64,000 bases of DNA. Source: Mycolicibacterium goodii (GTDB lineage: Bacteria; Actinomycetota; Actinomycetes; Mycobacteriales; Mycobacteriaceae). Position numbers and translations under genes: made by a program. Positions 11,670 through 19,512 of the stretch are shown here, in pieces (the stretch's first letter is position 1; each line of letters starts with the position of its first letter). The notes below the pieces were generated by a model. The model worked only from the letters and a program-made list of their open reading frames with translations, was not told the origin of the DNA and searched no databases. The stretch lies in assembly GCF_001187505.1 (NCBI RefSeq), contig NZ_CP012150.1, positions 1,922,001-1,986,000 of the forward strand, written 5' to 3'.

Positions 11670-13577
11670 TCAGCCCTTCCGTTCCGGGTGCTCGACCAGT
11701 TCTTCTGGGGTGTAGTACTTTTCGAGCTCCGAGAGCTCGAAACACGCCAGCAGATCGGGCCGCATCGGCACCTGCTGTTCCGGTGTCACGGTCACGTCGG
11801 GCACGACGGGGTCGCCGCCGGACACCCGGCACACCAGCAGCGTGTTACGCCACTTGGAATCCATCTCCGGATAGTCGTCGCGGGTGTGGCCGCCGCGGCT
11901 CTCGGTGCGCTGCAGCGCGGCCTTCGCGACGCATTCGCTGACCAGCAGCATGTTGCGCATGTCGATCGCCAGGTGCCAGCCCGGGTTGAACACCCGGCCG
12001 CCTTCGACGGTCACGTTGGCGTAGCGCCTCTTGAGTTCCTGCAGCCGGTCGAGCGCCTCCTGGATCTCGGCCTCCCTGCGGATGATGCCGACCAGGTCGT
12101 TCATCGACTGCTGCAATTCGGCGTGCAGGGTGTACGGGTTCTCCGGGTTGGCCTTCGGTTCGAAGGGCGCGAGGGCCAGCCGGGTGGCGTCGGCGACCGC
12201 GGAATCGGACACTTTCGGCCGGTCCGACAGCGCGCGCACGTAGTCGGCGGCGCCCAGACCGGCGCGGCGGCCGAACACCAGCAGATCCGACAGGGAGTTG
12301 CCGCCCAACCGGTTCGAGCCGTGCATACCGCCCGAGCACTCGCCGGCCGCGAACAGTCCCGGGGTCGAGCCCGCGGCGGTGTCCGGGTCCACCTCGATAC
12401 CACCCATGACGTAGTGGCAGGTGGGGCCGACCTCCATGGCGTCCTTGGTGATGTCCACCTCGGCGAGCTCGATGAACTGGTGGTACATCGACGGCAGCCG
12501 CCGCTTGATCTCCTCGGCGGGCATGCGCGACGCGATGTCGAGGTACACGCCGCCGTGCGGTGAGCCGCGCCCGGCCTTCACCTCGGAGTTGATGGCGCGG
12601 GCCACTTCGTCGCGCGGCAGCAGGTCAGGGGTGCGGCGGGCCGAGTCGTTGTCCTTGAGCCACTGATCGGCCTCTTCCTCGGTTTCGGCGTACTGGCCCT
12701 TGAACACCGAGGGGATGTAGTCGAACATGAACCGCTTGCCCTCGGAGTTCTTCAGCACCCCGCCGTCGCCGCGGACACCCTCGGTGACCAGGATGCCCTT
12801 CACCGACAGCGGCCAGACCATGCCGGTGGGGTGGAACTGGATGAACTCCATGTTGATCAGGCTCGACCCCGCGCGCAGCGCCAGGGCGTGCCCGTCGCCG
12901 GTGTACTCCCAGGAGTTCGACGACACCTTGAACGACTTGCCGATGCCGCCGGTCGCCAGCACCACCGCGGGCGTTTCGAACAGCACGAAGTTGCCGGTCT
13001 CGCGGTAATAGCCGAACGCTCCGGCGATGCGGTCCCCGTCGAGGAGCAGCTCGGTGATCGAGCACTCGTGGAACACCCGGATACGGGCCTCGTAGTCACC
13101 GAGTTCGCGGTTGTCCTCCTGTTGCAGCGAGACGATCTTCTGCTGCAGGGTGCGGATGATCTCCAGACCGGTGCGGTCGCCGACGTGCGCGAGCCGCGGG
13201 TAGGTGTGTCCACCGAAGTTGCGCTGGCTGATCTTGCCGTCCTTGGTGCGGTCGAACAGCGCGCCGTAGGTCTCCAGTTCCCACACCCGGTCGGGCGCCT
13301 CCTGGGCGTGCAGTTCGGCCATCCGCCAGTTGTTGAGGAACTTGCCGCCGCGCATGGTGTCACCGAAGTGCACCTGCCAGGAGTCCTTGGTGTTGACGTT
13401 GCGCATCGCCGCCGCGCAGCCACCTTCGGCCATCACCGTATGTGCCTTGCCGAAAAGCGATTTCGTCACCACCGCGACGCGCAGTCCCCGTTCGCGTGCC
13501 TCGATCACGGCGCGCAGTCCGGCCCCGCCGGCACCGATCACGACGACGTCGTAGGAGTGCCGCTCCAGTTCACTCAT
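11670..13577 (-). CDS. sdhA: Succinate dehydrogenase 1 flavoprotein subunit
   Basis: 635-residue flavoprotein. An N-terminal dinucleotide-binding motif VVVIGAGGAGLRAVIEA (residues about 10-27) is followed by GKAHTVMAEGGCAA (near 42), the expected site of covalent FAD attachment through His. GGMHGSNRLGGNSLSDLL (near 418) is the family's second FAD signature, and HPTGMVWP lies in the substrate domain. It oxidises succinate to fumarate on the cytoplasmic face and passes electrons to SdhB. Translation is coupled to sdhB (1-base gap), and sdhC lies 55 bases upstream. Length is normal for the non-classical actinobacterial Sdh1 type. Confidence 0.95.
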   Translation of the reverse strand: MSELERHSYDVVVIGAGGAGLRAVIEARERGLRVAVVTKSLFGKAHTVMAEGGCAAAMRNVNTKDSWQVHFGDTMRGGKFLNNWRMAELHAQEAPDRVWELETYGALFDRTKDGKISQRNFGGHTYPRLAHVGDRTGLEIIRTLQQKIVSLQQEDNRELGDYEARIRVFHECSITELLLDGDRIAGAFGYYRETGNFVLFETPAVVLATGGIGKSFKVSSNSWEYTGDGHALALRAGSSLINMEFIQFHPTGMVWPLSVKGILVTEGVRGDGGVLKNSEGKRFMFDYIPSVFKGQYAETEEEADQWLKDNDSARRTPDLLPRDEVARAINSEVKAGRGSPHGGVYLDIASRMPAEEIKRRLPSMYHQFIELAEVDITKDAMEVGPTCHYVMGGIEVDPDTAAGSTPGLFAAGECSGGMHGSNRLGGNSLSDLLVFGRRAGLGAADYVRALSDRPKVSDSAVADATRLALAPFEPKANPENPYTLHAELQQSMNDLVGIIRREAEIQEALDRLQELKRRYANVTVEGGRVFNPGWHLAIDMRNMLLVSECVAKAALQRTESRGGHTRDDYPEMDSKWRNTLLVCRVSGGDPVVPDVTVTPEQQVPMRPDLLACFELSELEKYYTPEELVEHPERKG

Positions 13578-13632
13578 TTACTCTCGTTTCGCTTCGGATC
13601 GTCTCGTAGATGTCGATGTGTCAGCCGGTTTG

Positions 13633-14454
13633 TCAGCCGATGAATCTCAGGTCGGAGATGGTTCCGCTGGCCACCAGCATGATGTAGAAGTCGGTGAGCA
13701 CCAGGGTGCCGAGGGTGATCCAGGCGAACAGCATGTGCCGGGTGTTGAGTTTGCTCACCTGTGTCCAGATCCAGTACCGGACAGGGTGTTTCGAGAAGTG
13801 TTTGAGACGGCCGCCGGTGACGTGCCGGCACGAATGGCAGGACAGCGTGTAGACCCACAACAGGATCACGTTGCCGGTCAGGATGACATTGCCGAGGCCG
13901 AAACCGAAGCCGCTGGGGGAGTGGAACGCGGTGATCGCGTCGTAGGTGTTCACCAGCGAGATGAGGACGGCGGCGTAGAAGAAGTACCGGTGTACGTTCT
14001 GCAGGATCAGCGGAAGCCGGGTTTCTCCAGAGTATTTCGCGTGCGGTTCGGCCACGGCGCAGGCCGTCGGCGACTGCCACACCGACCGGTAGTAGGCCTT
14101 GCGGTAGTAGTAGCAGGTGAGCCGGAACGCGAGCAGGAACGGCAGCGAGATGAACGCCATCGGGATGAACCACGGCAGATCACCCACCCACTGCCCGAAG
14201 TGGCTGGATCCGGGCGCGCACGCCGTGCTGACGCACGGCGAGTAGAACGGCGTCAGGTAGTGGTAGTCCGCCACCCAGTACGCGCTGCCCCAGAACGCCC
14301 GGATCGTCGCGTAGATGACGAATGCGGCCAGTCCCAGATTGGTCAACAGTGGTGCCTGCCACCACCGGTCGGTCCGTAGGGTGCGTTCGGGGATCTGGGC
14401 TCGCCTCGACGAGAAGACCCCGGTAGCGCGACGGTCAGCGGTGGGTGCGCTCAC
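13633..14454 (-). CDS. sdhC: Succinate dehydrogenase 1 membrane subunit (cytochrome b type)
   Basis: 273 residues with five to six hydrophobic helices (about 35-52, 95-112, 150-170, 185-205, 235-258) and conserved histidines (NVHRYFFYAA, CHSCRHV, NTRHMLFAW) suited to haem ligation. It anchors SdhAB and hosts quinone reduction. The GTG start at 14454 has AGGAAACC immediately upstream. A single large membrane subunit rather than separate SdhC and SdhD is characteristic of the actinobacterial Sdh1 family. Confidence 0.9.
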   Translation of the reverse strand: MSAPTADRRATGVFSSRRAQIPERTLRTDRWWQAPLLTNLGLAAFVIYATIRAFWGSAYWVADYHYLTPFYSPCVSTACAPGSSHFGQWVGDLPWFIPMAFISLPFLLAFRLTCYYYRKAYYRSVWQSPTACAVAEPHAKYSGETRLPLILQNVHRYFFYAAVLISLVNTYDAITAFHSPSGFGFGLGNVILTGNVILLWVYTLSCHSCRHVTGGRLKHFSKHPVRYWIWTQVSKLNTRHMLFAWITLGTLVLTDFYIMLVASGTISDLRFIG

Positions 14455-14506
14455 GGTTTCCTTTCTGCGGTTCAGTTGTCGGTGCGGGCGTCAAATGCCC
14501 ACGGAC

Positions 14507-14803
14507 TCAGCGATATCCACCAAGCCCCTCGTCGGCGACGTCCTGCCAGAACTCGGTCCCGTACTGGGTGTCGGGAACGGGGATCTTCTCCGTGCCCGGC
14601 TTGGTGCGGGTGATGCCGTGGTGCATCTCGAGTTCTTCGGCGTCGATGTCGAGGCGGTCGATGTCGTTGAGAATGCGTTCGGCGTCGTTCGTGACGCGAC
14701 GCATCGCAGGCGAGTCCCCGTACTTGGCCGCCAGCGTGGTGACGCAGCGGCGCATGTCACCGATCAGATTGTGCAGTTCAGCGAACTCTGTCGTGGTGGA
14801 CAA
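14507..14803 (-). CDS. Conserved hypothetical protein leading the sdh1 operon (Rv0250c-like)
   Basis: 98-residue soluble acidic protein: a helical N-terminal half (ELHNLIGDMRRCVTTLAAKYG... DIDRLDIDAEELEM) and a C-terminal tail ending TEFWQDVADEGLGGYR. No known catalytic motif. It is the first gene of the minus-strand sdh1 operon, 52 bases before sdhC, with the two CRP-like palindromes upstream. Its constant association with these sdh genes in mycobacteria, as I recall it, suggests an accessory role in the complex or its assembly. Function unknown. Confidence 0.75.
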   Translation of the reverse strand: MSTTTEFAELHNLIGDMRRCVTTLAAKYGDSPAMRRVTNDAERILNDIDRLDIDAEELEMHHGITRTKPGTEKIPVPDTQYGTEFWQDVADEGLGGYR

Positions 14804-14826
14804 GTGACCTCCTCGGGCTGAAGGGT

Positions 14827-14892
14827 GTCGTGAATCACATTACGACAACCGATGGTAGCCACATCACGAACCGAACGTGACGCGCATCACGT
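14827..14892. promoter_or_regulatory. Two CRP-like palindromes upstream of the sdh1 operon
   Basis: Seen directly: GTCGTGA-N6-TTACGAC at 14827-14846 (one mismatch in 7-base arms) and the perfect ACGTGA-N6-TCACGT at 14875-14892. Both have the core GTGA-N6-T(C/T)AC of mycobacterial cAMP receptor protein sites. Their centres are 47 bases apart. The nearer one is about 25 bases upstream of the first sdh1-operon codon. A CRP/FNR-type regulator controlling sdh1 is inferred. Confidence 0.55.
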
Positions 14893-15063
14893 CAACATGG
14901 GCCGTGGCGGATTACCCGCCTTCCCGGTCGCCCTCGGCAAGGCGCCGCCGATGCGTCGCACCAGGTCATGTCGCGGGTGACGAACAACTCCGGTGACACC
15001 TCCGCAGCAAGGTTGTAGCGTCGGGCGCAACATCTGTCGGTGGCCGGAAAGGCTGGGATTGGC

Positions 15064-15831
15064 ATGGGCAACACGCGCTCGGATGGGCTCAAGGCCAAGG
15101 CGGAAGCCCTGTTGGCACTGCACCGACCCGGCGACCCGGGTGTACTGCCCACGGTGTGGGACGCCTGGTCGGCCCGACTGGCCGTCGACGCGGGTTTCGC
15201 GGCACTGACCGTCGGCAGTCACCCGGTGGCCGATTCGATCGGCAAGGCCGACGGCGAAAACATGGCGTTCGAGGATCTGCTGACGCGGGTCCGCCAGATC
15301 ACCGAGGCGGTCGACGTCCCGGTGTCGGTCGACGTGGAGTCCGGCTACGGTGAGCAGCCCGATCGGCTGATCGATGGGCTGCTCGACGTCGGGGTCGTCG
15401 GCTTCAACCTGGAAGACACCGTCCACAAGGAGAACAAGCGCCTACGCACCGCGGCCGAGCACGCCGAACTGGTGGGGCAACTGCGTGCGGCCGCCGATGC
15501 CACGGGTGTACACGTCGTGATCAACGCCCGCACCGACCTGTTCCTGCGCAATGACGGCGACGACGCCGATCGCGTCGAGCGCGGGATCGCCCGGCTGTCC
15601 GAGGCCGCCGCGGCAGGCGCGGACTCACTGTTCCCCGCCGGGCTGCGGGATCCGGAAGGATTGGCGCGGTTCACCTCCGCGGTGCCCCTGCCGGTCAGTG
15701 TGACCGTGCCGCCCGATGGCGCTGACAAAGCAGAACTCGCCGCGCTCGGGGTCGGGCGCATCACGTTCGGGCCGTTTCTGCAGTGGACGCTCGGTGCGCA
15801 GGCGAAGGAGATCCTCGCGCGCTGGACCTGA
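15064..15831 (+). CDS. Isocitrate lyase/PEP mutase superfamily protein
   Basis: 255-residue TIM-barrel protein of the PEP mutase/isocitrate lyase superfamily. Recognisable parts are LPTVWDAWSARLAVDAGFAALTVGS, VSVDVESGYG (metal-binding Asp/Glu region) and GFNLEDT. The lyase loop with catalytic Cys (KKCGH-type, as in the PrpB of this window) is absent. Methylisocitrate or isocitrate lyase activity is therefore unlikely; an oxaloacetate decarboxylase, phosphonopyruvate hydrolase or other C-C/C-P cleaving role is possible. ATG 15064 is preceded by GGAAAGGCTGGG. It stands alone, divergent from the sdh1 operon. Confidence 0.85.
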   Translation: MGNTRSDGLKAKAEALLALHRPGDPGVLPTVWDAWSARLAVDAGFAALTVGSHPVADSIGKADGENMAFEDLLTRVRQITEAVDVPVSVDVESGYGEQPDRLIDGLLDVGVVGFNLEDTVHKENKRLRTAAEHAELVGQLRAAADATGVHVVINARTDLFLRNDGDDADRVERGIARLSEAAAAGADSLFPAGLRDPEGLARFTSAVPLPVSVTVPPDGADKAELAALGVGRITFGPFLQWTLGAQAKEILARWT

Positions 15832-15890
15832 CGCGAGAAATTGCTGTCTGCCAACCAAGTTGGCCATGACAGCGGCCTTCAGCTGGCAAG

Positions 15891-16421
15891 ATGCTGTCCA
15901 TGGTTAGCCACAGGATGTGTGCGGTGGCCATGGCGCCCGTGCTGGCCGTGCTGGGGTTGGGGGCGATCGGAATGGGAACGGTCGCACGCACCGCGGCGGC
16001 GGATCCCCCGTCGGGCCCCGACATGATCCCGCTGCAGAACGTGATCCGGCAGTGCGACTTCGTGGTCGAGCAGTTCCTGATGGGCCACGGCAGCGGAACC
16101 GGCTCCGGCGCTGTCGAGATCGGTCCCGGCGCCGGCGGCACCGTACGCGCCGACGTGCGCATGCAGACCCTGCGCCCGAACACGACCTACCGGGTCCGGC
16201 TGATCCAGCTGCCGCGGCCGTCGGTGGCCCCGTGTGATCCGGGAGATCCCGGGGTCGCGACCACGACCATGTTCGCCGACTTCGCGGGTAACGGGTCGAC
16301 CACGGTCACCGGCCCCCGCCAACCGGGGGCGCGCCAGGCCTGGGTCGTCGTGGAGGGGCCGCCGGTCCCCGGCGGGATCCGCGGGGACGTGTACTCGACG
16401 GTCACCCTCGCCCCGATCTGA
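15891..16421 (+). CDS. Secreted protein of unknown function
   Basis: 176 residues with an N-terminal hydrophobic signal segment (MCAVAMAPVLAVLGLGAIGMG, written in parts: residues 9-29) and a likely cleavage after AAA near residue 37. The mature part is rich in Gly/Pro/Val with beta-strand-like alternation and only two cysteines (CDFVVEQ, APCDPGD), which could form one disulfide. No recognised domain. ATG 15891 and ATG 15900 are both possible starts. It ends 13 bases before a strong bidirectional terminator shared with hsp20. Confidence 0.7.
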   Translation: MLSMVSHRMCAVAMAPVLAVLGLGAIGMGTVARTAAADPPSGPDMIPLQNVIRQCDFVVEQFLMGHGSGTGSGAVEIGPGAGGTVRADVRMQTLRPNTTYRVRLIQLPRPSVAPCDPGDPGVATTTMFADFAGNGSTTVTGPRQPGARQAWVVVEGPPVPGGIRGDVYSTVTLAPI

Positions 16422-16433
16422 ACCGCAGAACGC

Positions 16434-16470
16434 GAAACCCGGTGGCACCACAGGGATGCCACCGGGTTTC
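16434..16470. terminator. Bidirectional terminator between the secreted protein and hsp20
   Basis: Perfect 14-bp inverted repeat: GAAACCCGGTGGCA (16434-16447), 9-base loop, TGCCACCGGGTTTC (16457-16470). With A-rich and T-rich outer ends it can terminate both converging genes. Confidence 0.85.
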
Positions 16471-16483
16471 TTCGGACTCGCGG

Positions 16484-16951
16484 TTACTTGCTCTCGATCG
16501 CGATGCGCTGCGGTTGCTCGCCGGCATAGGCGCCGGCCACTCGTACCTTGAGCACCCCGGCGTCGTAGGACGCGGTGACCGCGTCGCCGGTGACGTGCGC
16601 GGGGAGCCTGAACTCCCGGCGGAACGAGCCGTAGCGGACCTCGCTGTAGGTGCGGCCGTCGGACTCCTCGGAGCGTTCGTCACGTCGCTCGCCGTGGATG
16701 ACCAACCGACCCCGGTCGACCTCGACGTTGACGTCCTTGCCGATGTCCACACCCGGGAGCTCGACGGACACCACGGCGTCCGCACCGTCTCGGGTGACCT
16801 CGGCGGCCGGGTGAAAGCCCTTCACCAGTCCCGGCAGCGGGCCTGCGAACCAGTCGTCCGACGTGGCCGGGCCGAAGAAATCCCGCACCCAGTTGTCGAC
16901 CTGCCAGGCGGGTCGGGTCCACACCGCAGGCTTCTTCGTCAGTGTGCTCAT
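16484..16951 (-). CDS. Hsp20/alpha-crystallin small heat-shock protein (Acr2-like)
   Basis: 155 residues: an N-terminal arm with aromatic and proline residues (WTRPAWQVDNWVRDFFGP), an alpha-crystallin domain (about 50-140) with VVSVELPGVDIGKDVNVEVDRG and the A-x-x-x-x-G-V-L signature (ASYDAGVLKVRV), and a short tail. It is an ATP-independent chaperone that holds unfolding proteins. ATG 16951 has AAAAGGGAGG upstream. Position next to sdh1 and nirBD parallels Rv0251c (acr2/hsp) in M. tuberculosis. Upstream lies an HspR-type inverted repeat inside an ECF-sigma-like promoter, so heat and envelope-stress control is likely. Confidence 0.92.
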   Translation of the reverse strand: MSTLTKKPAVWTRPAWQVDNWVRDFFGPATSDDWFAGPLPGLVKGFHPAAEVTRDGADAVVSVELPGVDIGKDVNVEVDRGRLVIHGERRDERSEESDGRTYSEVRYGSFRREFRLPAHVTGDAVTASYDAGVLKVRVAGAYAGEQPQRIAIESK

Positions 16952-17009
16952 CGTTGCGCCTCCCTTTTCGTCTCCTCGACCGGTCCCTCGCCGGTCGGTC
17001 ACCTTGCAT

Positions 17010-17037
17010 AACTTGAGTCGACCACGCTCATGTTCCC
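17010..17037 (-). promoter_or_regulatory. hsp20 promoter: ECF-sigma type with embedded HAIR (HspR) element
   Basis: On the minus strand GGGAAC (17037-17032) and GTT (17012-17010) are spaced as in SigE/SigH promoters. Between them lies CTTGAGT-N7-GCTCATG (17012-17032, plus-strand reading), a HAIR repeat with two mismatches to CTTGAGT-N7-ACTCAAG and the exact N7 spacing. A repressor bound here would occlude the promoter. It overlaps the last codons of the upstream exporter gene. Confidence 0.6.
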
Positions 17038-17963
17038 GGATCGGCGTTCGCTGTCGGTGAACGCCGCATCCGTACCGCGAACGCGGCGCACGCGACGACG
17101 GCCGCGCCACCGCACGCCGTCAGCCAGGTGACGCCCTCGCGCAACAGCAGCGCCGCCCAGCAGATGGTCAGCACGGGCTGGACCAGTTGGACCTGGCTCA
17201 CCTGTGCCATCGGCCCGATGGCCAGGCCCCGGTACCACGCGAAGAATCCGAGGAACATGCTGACCGCGGCCAGGTAACCGAACGCGGCCCACTCGCCCAC
17301 CCCGGCATGCGGCGGGCGGTCGACGACGGCCACCGCGGTCAGCGGCACCATCACCGGCGCTGCCGCCACGAGCGCCCATGACACCGTCTGCCAGGCGCCG
17401 AGTTCCCTTGCCAGCAGGCCACCTTCGGCGTAACCGATCGCCGCGGCGACCACGGCACCGAACAGCAGCAGGTCCGGCCAGCGCAACTGGCCCGGGCCGC
17501 CGCCGTGCAGCATCGCGAACACCACCGCCACGACGGCCCCGATGCCCGCCGCGGTCCAGAACGCCAGCGGTGGATGCTCGCGACACCGCAGCACCGCGGC
17601 GACGGCAGTGGCGGCGGGCAGCAGTGCGATCACCACGGCCCCGTGTGCGGCCGGGACGGTGGTCAGTGCGTACGACGTCAGCAACGGGAACCCGGCCACC
17701 ACTCCCGCGGCGACCACGCCGAGGCGCCGCCACTGCCCGCCCTGCGGGAGCGGTGCCCTGGTGAGCGTGAGCGCGGCGGCCGCCAGCGCGGCCGCGACGA
17801 CGGCGCGCCCGGCCCCGATGAACAGGGGTGAGAGCCCGCCGAGGGCGACGCGGGTGAAGATCACCGTGAACGAGAACGCCGTGACGCCCAGGCAGCCCCA
17901 GCCCAGGCCGGCGCGGGATAGCGCAGGCGGCGAAACGGCAGTAGCGCTACTATGATCCGACAT
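17028..17963 (-). CDS. EamA/DMT-family exporter
   Basis: 311 residues with about ten hydrophobic helices and two EamA repeats, the drug/metabolite-transporter fold. Examples are LGWGCLGVTAFSFTVIF at the start and an AVSMFLGFFAWYRGLA segment in the second repeat, where an EamA signature is expected. It probably exports a small metabolite such as an amino acid. The start ATG 17963 overlaps the start of the divergent MocR regulator by 2 bases, so the regulator very likely controls it. Longer upstream frames lie entirely inside the regulator gene. Confidence 0.85.
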   Translation of the reverse strand: MSDHSSATAVSPPALSRAGLGWGCLGVTAFSFTVIFTRVALGGLSPLFIGAGRAVVAAALAAAALTLTRAPLPQGGQWRRLGVVAAGVVAGFPLLTSYALTTVPAAHGAVVIALLPAATAVAAVLRCREHPPLAFWTAAGIGAVVAVVFAMLHGGGPGQLRWPDLLLFGAVVAAAIGYAEGGLLARELGAWQTVSWALVAAAPVMVPLTAVAVVDRPPHAGVGEWAAFGYLAAVSMFLGFFAWYRGLAIGPMAQVSQVQLVQPVLTICWAALLLREGVTWLTACGGAAVVACAAFAVRMRRSPTANADPGT

Positions 17964-17977
17964 GGACAACGATAGCA
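17940..17977. promoter_or_regulatory. Overlapping divergent leaderless promoters and palindrome, mocR/exporter
   Basis: The two start codons share bases 17962-17963. A -10-like TACTAT (17948-17953) lies 8 bases before the plus ATG, and a mirror-image TGCTAT (minus strand, 17977-17972) lies 8 bases before the minus ATG. Each -10 therefore sits just inside or beside the other gene's start, and both mRNAs should be leaderless. A perfect 12-bp palindrome AGTAGCGCTACT (17940-17951) overlaps the plus -10 and is a candidate regulator site. Neither side has a good -35, consistent with activator dependence. Confidence 0.55.
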
Positions 17978-19371
17978 CTGCGCGGATCGTGCGCGGACTG
18001 CGCCAGTGGATCGCCGCTGCGCCGCCCGGTGCGCAGTTGCCGTCCAATCGCGCACTCGTCGCGCAGTACGGTGCGGGCCCGGTGACCGTCGCGAGCGCGA
18101 TGCGGACGCTGCGCGGGCTCGGTCTCATCGAAACTCGGCCGGGCGTAGGCACTTTCGTGCGCGCCACCCGATCGTCGCACCCACCCGACTACGCGTGGCA
18201 GACCGCGGCGCTCGGATCGCCGCTCGCGCGGATCCCGGTCCTGTCGGCGCCCATGCGCTACGGCGCACCCGATGCGGTAGCGCTGCACTCCGGCTATCCG
18301 GCTCGGGAACTGCTGCCGCAGCGATTGGTGCGGGCCGCGCTCACCAGGGCAGCCCGCAGCCAGGCGGCGTTGAGCCGGTCGGCCGTCACGGGTCTACCCG
18401 AGCTGCAGGCCTGGTTCGCGCAGGAACTCGCCGAGGCCGTTCCCGCGGGCAGGTCGGCGCCGGGGCCGCGCGATGTCGTGGTGCTGCCCGGCAGCCAGAG
18501 CGGGCTGAGCTCGGCGTTCCGGGCGCTCGTGGGATACCGGCAGCCGCTGCTCATCGAGTCGCCCACCTACTGGGGTGCGATTCTGGCGGCCGCCCAGGCC
18601 GGTGTCCGGGCGGTGCCGGTGCCGGGCGGCGTCGACGGCCCCGATCCCGACGAGCTCGCCCGCGCGTTCGCCGAAACCGGGGCCAGGGTGTTCTACGCGC
18701 AACCGAACTTCGCCAATCCCACCGGGGCGCAATGGAGTACCGAACGTGTCGAGCAGGTCCTCGATGTGGTCCGCGCGCACGGGGCCTTCCTGATCGACGA
18801 CGACTGGGCGCACGATTTCGGCATCGACGCCACGGCGCGGCCGGTCGCCGCGCACGACGGGGACGGCCATGTGATCTACCTGCGCTCGCTGACCAAGAGC
18901 GTCTCGCCGGCGCTGCGGGTGGCCGCCGTCATCGCCCGCGGGCCCGTGCGCGACCGTATCCTCGCCGACCGCGGGGCCGAGTCGATGTACGTCAGCGGCG
19001 TACTGCAGGCCGCGGTGCTCGACGTCGTGACCCAACCGGCGTGGCGCAGCCACCTGCGCGACCTGCGCACGCAACTGCGCCGGCGACGCGATCAGCTGGT
19101 GGCCGCGCTGGCCGAACACGTCGAGGTCGCGCACCTCGACCAGGTACCCCGGGGCGGGCTGCATCTGTGGCTGCGCCTGCCCGACCAGACCGACCTCGAC
19201 CGCCTGGTCCGTGACTGCGAGGCCGACAAGGTCCTGGTCGCGGCGGGCACGGAGTGGTTCCCCGCCGAACCCTCGGGTCCCTATCTGCGCCTGAATTTCT
19301 CCGGGCCGGAGCCGGAACGGTTCGAGGAGGCGGCGCGGGTGATCGGCCGAGCCCTGAGCCGTCAGTTGTAG
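17962..19371 (+). CDS. MocR-family (GntR HTH-aminotransferase fusion) regulator
   Basis: 469 residues: an N-terminal GntR-type winged helix (about 5-70, with PSNRALVAQYGAGPVTVASAMRTL) joined to a class I aminotransferase fold (about 110-465). The PLP-lysine region is YLRSLTKSVSPALRV (Lys near 312); other aminotransferase landmarks are QPNFANPTG and DDDWAHDFG. Such proteins use PLP or a PLP-amine adduct as signal and usually control the divergently transcribed gene, here the DMT exporter. The ligand is unknown; an amino acid or pyridoxal-related compound is a reasonable guess. Confidence 0.9.
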   Translation: MDNDSTARIVRGLRQWIAAAPPGAQLPSNRALVAQYGAGPVTVASAMRTLRGLGLIETRPGVGTFVRATRSSHPPDYAWQTAALGSPLARIPVLSAPMRYGAPDAVALHSGYPARELLPQRLVRAALTRAARSQAALSRSAVTGLPELQAWFAQELAEAVPAGRSAPGPRDVVVLPGSQSGLSSAFRALVGYRQPLLIESPTYWGAILAAAQAGVRAVPVPGGVDGPDPDELARAFAETGARVFYAQPNFANPTGAQWSTERVEQVLDVVRAHGAFLIDDDWAHDFGIDATARPVAAHDGDGHVIYLRSLTKSVSPALRVAAVIARGPVRDRILADRGAESMYVSGVLQAAVLDVVTQPAWRSHLRDLRTQLRRRRDQLVAALAEHVEVAHLDQVPRGGLHLWLRLPDQTDLDRLVRDCEADKVLVAAGTEWFPAEPSGPYLRLNFSGPEPERFEEAARVIGRALSRQL

Positions 19372-19453
19372 CCGGTCAGTTGTCGCGTGCCGCCCGTCGG
19401 AAACTCACCGAGCCCCGATCTCACATGTGCGTTGCCACAGGCGTGAGCACACC

Positions 19454-19469
19454 GTGATGGGGGTTTCAC
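19454..19469. promoter_or_regulatory. Putative nitrogen-regulator (NnaR/GlnR) box upstream of nirB
   Basis: GTGATGGGGGTTTCAC; read on the minus strand it is GTGAAA-N6-TCAC. The same 16-bp pattern lies in front of narK at 26744-26759, also about 50 bases from the inferred transcription start. Downstream, TAGCCT (19501-19506) is a possible -10 only 6 bases before the nirB ATG, suggesting a leaderless transcript. Confidence 0.6.
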
Positions 19470-19512
19470 ACAGCGCGACATTGCGGCAATATCGGGTTCC
19501 TAGCCTCGCCGT

